Assembly: GCA_002104905.1 (NCBI GenBank)
Contig: MCFE01000565.1
Coordinates: forward strand, 1 to 57,387
DNA from: Basidiobolus meristosporus CBS 931.73
Lineage: Eukaryota; Basidiobolomycota; Basidiobolomycetes; Basidiobolales; Basidiobolaceae
DNA: 57,387 nt
Direction: 5' to 3'
Position numbers and translations under genes: made by a program. The notes under the pieces are model-generated. The model saw only the letters and a program-made list of their open reading frames with translations, searched no databases and was not told where the DNA came from. Every line of letters starts with the position of its first letter. Positions within the stretch are counted from its first letter, which is position 1. This document shows positions 52,399 to 57,387 of this stretch, piece after piece.

Positions 52399-53795
52399 GG
52401 GAGGGAAAGTCACCAAGGTAGGTGAAATCTTTATTTGATTGCAGACAAGTCTAACTACAAATAAAGAAGCCAGCTGGGAATAGAGGATTCCCAAAGTAAA
52501 CACCAAGTTGAATATGAATAAATCTAAGCTAAAGTTAAGGCAGTATCCCAGAGTACACTGGAGTTCAGGTTCATGGGGGAGTGAAGTAGATAAGCTTGAG
52601 AGATATAATAATCTTTAAGGAAGTGGGTAACAGCAGGTGAAGGTGAGTTTTTGATAAGTGAAGTGAATCTTGAGAGCAGAGATTCCTCTAATGAGAAGGC
52701 CTTATAAACTGGAGAATCAGGAAACTCTTTAAAGGCATGGTGTTGTATCCAAGAGAAAGTGTAATAAAACTCTTGAATGGTTTAACTGAACCAAAGGGAC
52801 AATTAAGCGCAGAATCTTAGAATTGTCAGAGAGTGGCGGAAATATTAGCAGAAAGATTCTGATCTAATATTGGTCTTGGATATAGCTGGGTTGGCTATAA
52901 AGGCAATGATATTTGTTAGCTAGGCAGGCTAGGCTTGGTGTTCTTTGGAGTGCTAGATATACTAGGCTTGGATAGAAACTAGAACGGAATTGTTGGATTC
53001 GTATTTTTGCTGAGACAGAATCTTAATTTCATTGAGACACACACTAAACCAAAAGGTTCAGTACACTTTATTTACACTTTTCTGATCAAGTTGAATTAGT
53101 AAGCGCCAAGGGACTGGATTGATTGAAATCAATTTGGGTGTTCATAGGTGCTTAAGATAAATGAAAATTACATCATCAATCAACTGATGTCTTGGCAACT
53201 GCACAGTGGTTGGATAGATCTCAGATGACTAATCACCTGGGAAGGCTTGGCAGATAGGTTGATAACGTGATGACCATTTGAAAATAGATCAGGTGTGATA
53301 GCTAAAAATAGATTCTGAGGTGGGATCAAATAAACTGTAACTGGGATTTGTTATGTTTGGGTTAGGGAAAATCAGTTAGGGTACTAGATTTTCAAACGGA
53401 GTAAAATTGGCAAAGTTTTAAATGTTGATGCACAACATCACTTCCTTCCGGAAGAGGAGTTTTTTGATACCTTCTGGGTTCCTCTGCGGCTCCAATACTG
53501 ATTGATAATGGCAACATCATCAAAGTTGGTGTAAGGTTCCCAGGTGTTGTGTTTGGCATCATAGCCTTTCCACTTGACTAAATAAAGGCAATTTGGTTCT
53601 TCTCCATCATGGTCCAAAATAGCTTCAACTTCATAGGATTCTGAAGTTACTGGGTCTTGAGAAATAAGTTTGAGTGAGGAAGGTGGAAAGTTTTTGGGTA
53701 GCAGTGCTCCAGTGTTATCTTGAAGTACATAAGATCCTCCAGTAGTGCGTCTGACAACCTTGAATGGTCCTTCATACTTGGGGTCAAGCTTAGAT
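52393..53795 (-). mobile_element. Chimeric retroposon: Ty3/gypsy chromovirus 3' part with LINE-B-type tail (unit d)
   Basis: On the minus strand: integrase C-terminus and chromodomain (53795-53438), a purine tract GGAAGGAAG followed by TGATGTTG, which looks like the start of a 3' LTR, about 950 bp of non-coding sequence, then the LINE-B-type end (AAATAAAGATTTCACC, then GGTGACTTTCCC, six C, TAA). No LINE coding sequence is present. Probably a gypsy transcript copied onto the end after template switching, or a passenger that acquired the tail. Confidence 0.7.
53438..53795 (-). pseudogene. Gypsy integrase C-terminus with chromodomain (fragment)
   Basis: About 118 residues. The GPY/F-type module (KYEGPFKVVRRTTGGSYVL, then FPPSSLKLI) is followed by a chromodomain (YEVEAILDHDG, LYLVKWKGYDAKHNTWEPY). 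Chromoviral integrases use this chromodomain to target heterochromatin. The rest of pol is missing because of 5' truncation at 53795. Confidence 0.85.
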
Positions 53796-53881
53796 TTAGG
53801 GGGGAGGAAAGTCACCAAGTGGTGAAATCTTTATTTACTTATGACAAGTATCTAAAGAAGCCAAGTTAATCTGAAGTTATT

Positions 53882-54000
53882 CCTAGAAAGCTAGGTCTGA
53901 GAGATATCTCCCTGGTAAGCCAGGTCTGAGAGTTGAGAAGCTGAGTGGTACTATATTTCCTAGTTAGCTAGGTGTGAGAGAGGTTTCCTGGAAAGCCAGG
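53882..54000 (-). repeat. Four covarying hairpin repeats in the SINE body
   Basis: Palindromic 14-mers at 53882-53895 and 53959-53972 (CCTAG/CTAGG) and at 53911-53924 and 53987-54000 (CCTGG/CCAGG), each with a 4-nt loop. They alternate in a two-unit pattern of about 77 bp. Confidence 0.85.
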
Positions 54001-54249
54001 CCTGAGAAGTGAGAATCTGAATATATCTGAGCTAAGTTATACTGGTTTGCGGTAGCTGAATTGTGGCCGGAATGGCCAGTAGACTGGGGGAACTGAGATG
54101 AATTTCTGGGCGATCACTGGCCAAATTTACTAGGCAAATCTGGCCAATTAGCATTTCAAGGATTTCAGCCAATCAGAGCCTTTACTTTGCCCGATGGTTG
54201 ATCAAGCCATCTCCCAATGAGCACACATTAATTTATTAATCAAATTTTG

Positions 54250-54310
54250 TTGGATCCAGGATTTGAACCCACAACCATGGGTATGGAAGGGTTAGGGATA
54301 ACCACAAGGC
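54250..54310 (-). promoter_or_regulatory. Pol III A and B boxes of the SINE head
   Basis: A box TAGCCTTGTGG and B box GGTTCAAATCC, about 40 nt apart on the minus strand. Confidence 0.6.
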
Positions 54311-54323
54311 TAAGTGTTCTTGG

Positions 54324-54701
54324 TTAGGGGGGAGACAGTCACCAACAGGTGAAATCTTTATTTCAGTTGAAACAAAGAAGCCAGCGCTACTGTTGTAGCT
54401 TTGATACAAGAGTGTGTAGCTGAGGGGAATTTGTAGGTAAGTTAATAAGAAGTGATGATAGTTCTTCAGTGCTCAAGACACTGTTCAGTGGGAAGGGGGG
54501 TAGCAAGAGAGGTAAGAATGACTTGTGAACAACATTAATGAGGGGAATGTGATAAGGATTGATATTCATCATAAAGGGAGTGTGCTGCTGCAGATATTGC
54601 TGCCAAAGGTCTGTCAAGTACTTCAGGTAGGCCAGCTTGGGTTTTTCTGACTGCAGAATAAATTCAGCAAACTTCTTGACTTCAGGATCTCCAAGTATAG
54701 T
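54324..54701 (-). mobile_element. LINE-A truncated copy (unit f)
   Basis: Begins TTA plus six G and matches the last ~378 bp of LINE-A almost exactly, including the ORF2 end (54617-54387). Cut at ...CCAAGTATAGTT, where the next junction TTTAGGGG starts. Confidence 0.92.
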
Positions 54702-57116
54702 TTAGGGGGGGGGGAGACAGTTACCAACAGGTGAAATCTTTATTTCAGTTGAAACAAAGAAGCCAGCGCTACTGTTGTAGCTTTGATACAAGAGTGTGTA
54801 GCTGAGGGGAATTTGTAGGTAAGTTAATAAGAAGTGATGCTAGTTCTTCAGTGCTAAACACACTGTTCAATGGGAAGGGGGGTAGCAAGAGAGGTAAGAA
54901 TGACTTGTGAACAACATTAATGAGGGGAATGTGATAAGGATTGATATTCATCATAAAGGGAGTGTGCTGCTGCAGATATTGCTGCCAAAGGTCTGTCAAG
55001 TACTTCAGGTAGGCCAGCTTGGGTTTTTCTGACTGCAGAATAAATTCAGCAAACTTCTTGACTTCAGGATCTCCAAGTATAGTTCTCCAGCAGGAGCCAG
55101 GTGTTGTGTGGTGTGTTCTCTTCCAGGCCTTAATCATTGGGTTCTTGCAGTTGTGAAGTCTGAGGTATAATCTGGTTCTAAGGTAGAGAAGTCTAATCTT
55201 ATAGGGCATAAACCCAAAAGCACCAAGAATAGCATGTCTGTAGGGGCATTCAGGCAAATGAGGCACCAAGGAGGTAATGCACCATACTGCAAACTTGTCA
55301 AGCTTAGTGCAGTCTCTAGAAGTAAGAGAGAGAAGTGCTAAGCCAAATTCCAGGACAGGGAAGACAAACTGCTTGAGTAGAAGGAGGCAGCTGGGAGCTG
55401 AAGTTGTAGGAGGAGTAACAGCCAGTAGCTTGTGGAGTGCCTGTCTTGCCAGGATAATTCTCTTCTTCAGGTGTGCTCCAGAGTCTAGTCCAGTAGGAAG
55501 GAAAGGAAAGCCAAGATATGTAGCAGAAACCTGAGCAGGTAGAGTGGAGTTCTCTAAGGTGATGGGAGAGCCCAAAGGTACTGTCTTTGCAATGGAAAGC
55601 TGGAGATTATTCTTCTGCAGATACTGGTGGATGGTCTGGGAGTCTTGTTGCACATTGGAGGAGGATATTCTGATGTCATCAGCAAAGAGAGTAACCAGGC
55701 AGTCAGCTGAGAGTCTTGGGAAATCATTCAGGAAGATGGCAAACAGTATAGGACCAAGCACAGAGCCTTGAACCACTCCATTAGGAACTGAGAACACAGC
55801 TGATTGCTCACTTGGGTGCAGAATTCTTGCTTGTGGATCCAGAAACAGAGACCTGACAAGGAGGGTGAGAGAGGTAGTGGAGAAGCATTGTAACTTGGAC
55901 CAAAGCAGATTTCTGTCAACTGAATCAAAGGCCTTAGTAATATCAAACAGAACAGAGGGATACTTGCACTGGAGAGAGTGATCTTGGCTAAGTATGACTG
56001 CATATTCCAAGGAGAGGCCAGAAACAAAGCCAAACTGTGCAGGATGAAACTTGAGGGAGTCAGAGTAGAGCTCCTGAGCAAGCAGAAGCTCAAACACCTT
56101 TCTGCAGGTGGGCAGCAGAGATATTGGCCTGTAGGAGCTAGGATCCAGGTGCTTTCCTTTACCCTTGTACAGTGGCAGAACATTTGCAAAGGACCATTTC
56201 TCAGGAGTAGAAAGCTGGGCTGAGCATTGCTGAAACAGTGGAAGCAGAAGTGCAGACATGGCCTTGGTACTAGTCTTCAGAAGCTCATAGGAGATTGTGT
56301 CCACACCTGGAGCAGTAGAGTTGGGAAGCCTCTTGAGCACATTATGGATTCTCCTTTGATCAAGTGCAAGTGGGATGGGCAGAGTCTTGAAGTCAGGATG
56401 AAAGCCAGGAGTTGAGTACTGCTTTGTAGAGAAGAAGATGTTAGCCAGCTGTTCTGTTGAAGGTAACATCCTGGAAGGGGGCCTCATTGCCCTGTAGAGT
56501 CTTGATACTGTTCTTGTTATAGAGTTGGAAGATTGCAGAGGCAAGGAACTCATAATATGATCCCAGAGCTGAGTATGCAGAGTGTGGTGAATTGCCCTGG
56601 AGTGGTGTATTGCTGTCAGGAGGAGTTTCTCTGTTTTTGGGTTAGGGAAACTCAGGTAGCTTTGTTGCAGGGCTGAAACAATGGATTCCCATTTTCTTGA
56701 GGTAACAGCAGTAGTCTTGCATGGCAGTGAGAGGGAGGCAGACACCAGAATCAGATGCTTCACAAAGAGCCAGGCATAGTTAAGATCATCTGGCAGAGAA
56801 AGTAGCAAACTGGCAAGCTTCAAGTAGTTCCCAAAGTCTTTCTTCTGATTCTTGGTAGCTTTGTGGGTGAGCACAGTAAGTTTTGGCAGCTTCTTCTTCA
56901 AAACTGGTTGCATAGAAAGGGACCAGGCTGGGTGGTCAGAGGCTCTGAAGGATCCTAGCTCAGCTCCAGAGAATTGCTTAACTTCATTCACAAAGTAGAG
57001 GGCAGCAGCAGAAGGGCAGATCCAGTCAACACATCTTTTCTCAGATTGAGCACCTAGTGCTAGCAGATGGCTTTCTCTCAGGAAGTTCAGTAGGAATGTA
57101 GACCTTGGCTTCATTC
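54702..57116 (-). mobile_element. LINE family A, longest copy (unit g)
   Basis: 2415 bp. Begins (3' end) with TTA plus ten G and AGACAGTTACC and carries an open ORF2 from the end of the endonuclease through the reverse transcriptase. 5'-truncated in the endonuclease domain, at the junction with unit h. Confidence 0.93.
54769..57114 (-). CDS. LINE-A ORF2, 5'-truncated: reverse transcriptase
   Basis: 781 aa in one frame. The first ~75 residues are the tail of an APE-type endonuclease (RASDHPAW carries the Asp-His pair); the rest of that domain is absent. The reverse transcriptase has FDITKAFDSVDRN, NGVVQGSVLGPILF and LFADDIRI (catalytic FADD), a thumb, and a helical C-terminus ending LHTLVSKLQQ. 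It shares about the whole layout with LINE-B ORF2 but is clearly a different family. The ATG at 57114 is only the first Met after truncation. As a copy it probably cannot initiate its own cleavage, but its RT is intact. Confidence 0.9.
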   Translation of the reverse strand: MKPRSTFLLNFLRESHLLALGAQSEKRCVDWICPSAAALYFVNEVKQFSGAELGSFRASDHPAWSLSMQPVLKKKLPKLTVLTHKATKNQKKDFGNYLKLASLLLSLPDDLNYAWLFVKHLILVSASLSLPCKTTAVTSRKWESIVSALQQSYLSFPNPKTEKLLLTAIHHSRAIHHTLHTQLWDHIMSSLPLQSSNSITRTVSRLYRAMRPPSRMLPSTEQLANIFFSTKQYSTPGFHPDFKTLPIPLALDQRRIHNVLKRLPNSTAPGVDTISYELLKTSTKAMSALLLPLFQQCSAQLSTPEKWSFANVLPLYKGKGKHLDPSSYRPISLLPTCRKVFELLLAQELYSDSLKFHPAQFGFVSGLSLEYAVILSQDHSLQCKYPSVLFDITKAFDSVDRNLLWSKLQCFSTTSLTLLVRSLFLDPQARILHPSEQSAVFSVPNGVVQGSVLGPILFAIFLNDFPRLSADCLVTLFADDIRISSSNVQQDSQTIHQYLQKNNLQLSIAKTVPLGSPITLENSTLPAQVSATYLGFPFLPTGLDSGAHLKKRIILARQALHKLLAVTPPTTSAPSCLLLLKQFVFPVLEFGLALLSLTSRDCTKLDKFAVWCITSLVPHLPECPYRHAILGAFGFMPYKIRLLYLRTRLYLRLHNCKNPMIKAWKRTHHTTPGSCWRTILGDPEVKKFAEFILQSEKPKLAYLKYLTDLWQQYLQQHTPFMMNINPYHIPLINVVHKSFLPLLLPPFPLNSVFSTEELASLLINLPTNSPQLHTLVSKLQQ

Positions 57117-57179
57117 TTAGGGGGAGACAGTCACCAACAGGTGAAATCTTTATTTCAGTTGAAACAAAGAAGCCAACGC
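57117..57179 (-). mobile_element. LINE-A micro-copy next to the telomere (unit h)
   Basis: TTA plus five G, hairpin, AAATAAAG-type signal and GAAGCCAACG, 63 nt in all, then directly TTAGGG repeats. The most recent visible addition. Confidence 0.93.
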
Positions 57180-57221
57180 TTAGGGTTAGGGTTAGGGCTA
57201 GGGTTAGGGTTAGGGTTAGGG

Positions 57222-57281
<60 letters not shown>

Positions 57282-57387
57282 GGTTAGGGTTAGGGTTAGG
57301 GTTAGGGTTAGGGTTAGGGTTAGGGTTAGGGTTAGGGTTAGGGTTAGGGTTAGGGTTAGGGTTAGGGTTAGGGTTAGGGTTAGGGTT
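57180..57387 (+). repeat. Telomere, (TTAGGG)n
   Basis: About 208 bp of TTAGGG repeats to the window end, G-rich strand running 5' to 3' outward, so this is a right chromosome end. Variant units occur in the inner part (GGGCTAGGG near 57195; TTTAGGG near 57240 and 57259), and the outer ~120 bp is uniform. Confidence 0.97.

Larger units (their letters stand above)
53796..54323 (-). mobile_element. tRNA-derived SINE with LINE-B-type tail (unit e)
   Basis: 528 bp. The minus-strand 5' end has a tRNA-like head with an A box TAGCCTTGTGG and B box GGTTCAAATCC (about 54310-54250). The body has no coding capacity and holds four small hairpins. The 3' end has AAATAAAGATTTCACC, ACTT, GGTGA, CTTTCC, then six C and TAA, matching LINE-B. 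This is the classic SINE design of a Pol III head and a partner LINE's tail. Only one copy is in the window, so the boundaries rest on its two junctions. Confidence 0.68.

Noticed and set aside
1-57387. CRISPR array or bacterial operon structure
   Set aside because: Introns, telomere, retrotransposons and gene content are eukaryotic; repeats present are coding, LTR or telomeric.

Overview
The window is the end of a chromosome from an early-diverging, probably zoosporic (chytrid-like) fungus. The fungal reading rests on a class IV chitin synthase, short GT-AG introns of about 50-80 nt, two GH18 chitinases, an AA11-like LPMO and TTAGGG telomere repeats at the right end. The zoosporic reading rests on one gene: a spliced orthologue of the ciliary protein CFAP410 can be rebuilt at 27933-28960. 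A U12-type AT-AC intron in the HAP3 gene also points to an early-branching lineage with a minor spliceosome.

Layout. 1-5355 is transposon debris: a broken CACTA/Plavaka-type transposase and a decayed Copia element with a nested solo LTR. 5356-7707 has no recognisable gene. 7708-40313 is a gene island: chitin synthase (+), MBIP-like protein (-), HAP3/NF-YB (-), PP2A catalytic subunit (+), fumarase (-), aldo-keto reductase (-), TMEM41/VTT membrane protein (+), mitoribosomal uL15m (-), a tRNA-like sequence, a C2-domain protein with a proline-rich repeat tail (+), SEC18/NSF (+), CFAP410 (-), a kinase-less PH-CRIB protein (+), chitinase 1 (-), a PPR protein (-), chitinase 2 (+) and the LPMO (+). 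The last genes form a secreted chitin-degrading cluster. Its LPMO and chitinase 2 share a signal-peptide type and CBM5/12-like modules, and all three secreted genes have close TATA boxes.

From 40655 to the end everything is mobile DNA. 40655-42790 is decayed Copia material that stops abruptly inside an LTR. From 42791 outward lie eight retroposon units in one orientation. Each begins (on +) with TTA plus a run of 4-10 G, then the reverse complement of a retroposon 3' end. They are LINE family A (five copies of 43 nt to 2.4 kb), LINE family B (about 4.5 kb, split by a young Copia), a Ty3/gypsy chromodomain fragment carrying a LINE-B tail, and a tRNA-derived SINE carrying a LINE-B tail. The telomere follows at 57180.

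The main discovery candidate is this array. The orientation (retroposon 3' end toward the centromere), the junction sequence, the shared 3' hairpin and the repeated 5' truncation fit non-LTR retrotransposons and their dependants being reverse transcribed directly onto the telomeric G-strand end, with telomere repeats added again afterwards. This resembles Drosophila HeT-A/TART, silkworm SART/TRAS and Magnaporthe MoTeR in outcome, but here at least two LINE families, a SINE and a chimeric gypsy fragment share one tail. All exon models are my own splice reading from the sequence; CDS lengths were checked to be multiples of three, but no database search was run.
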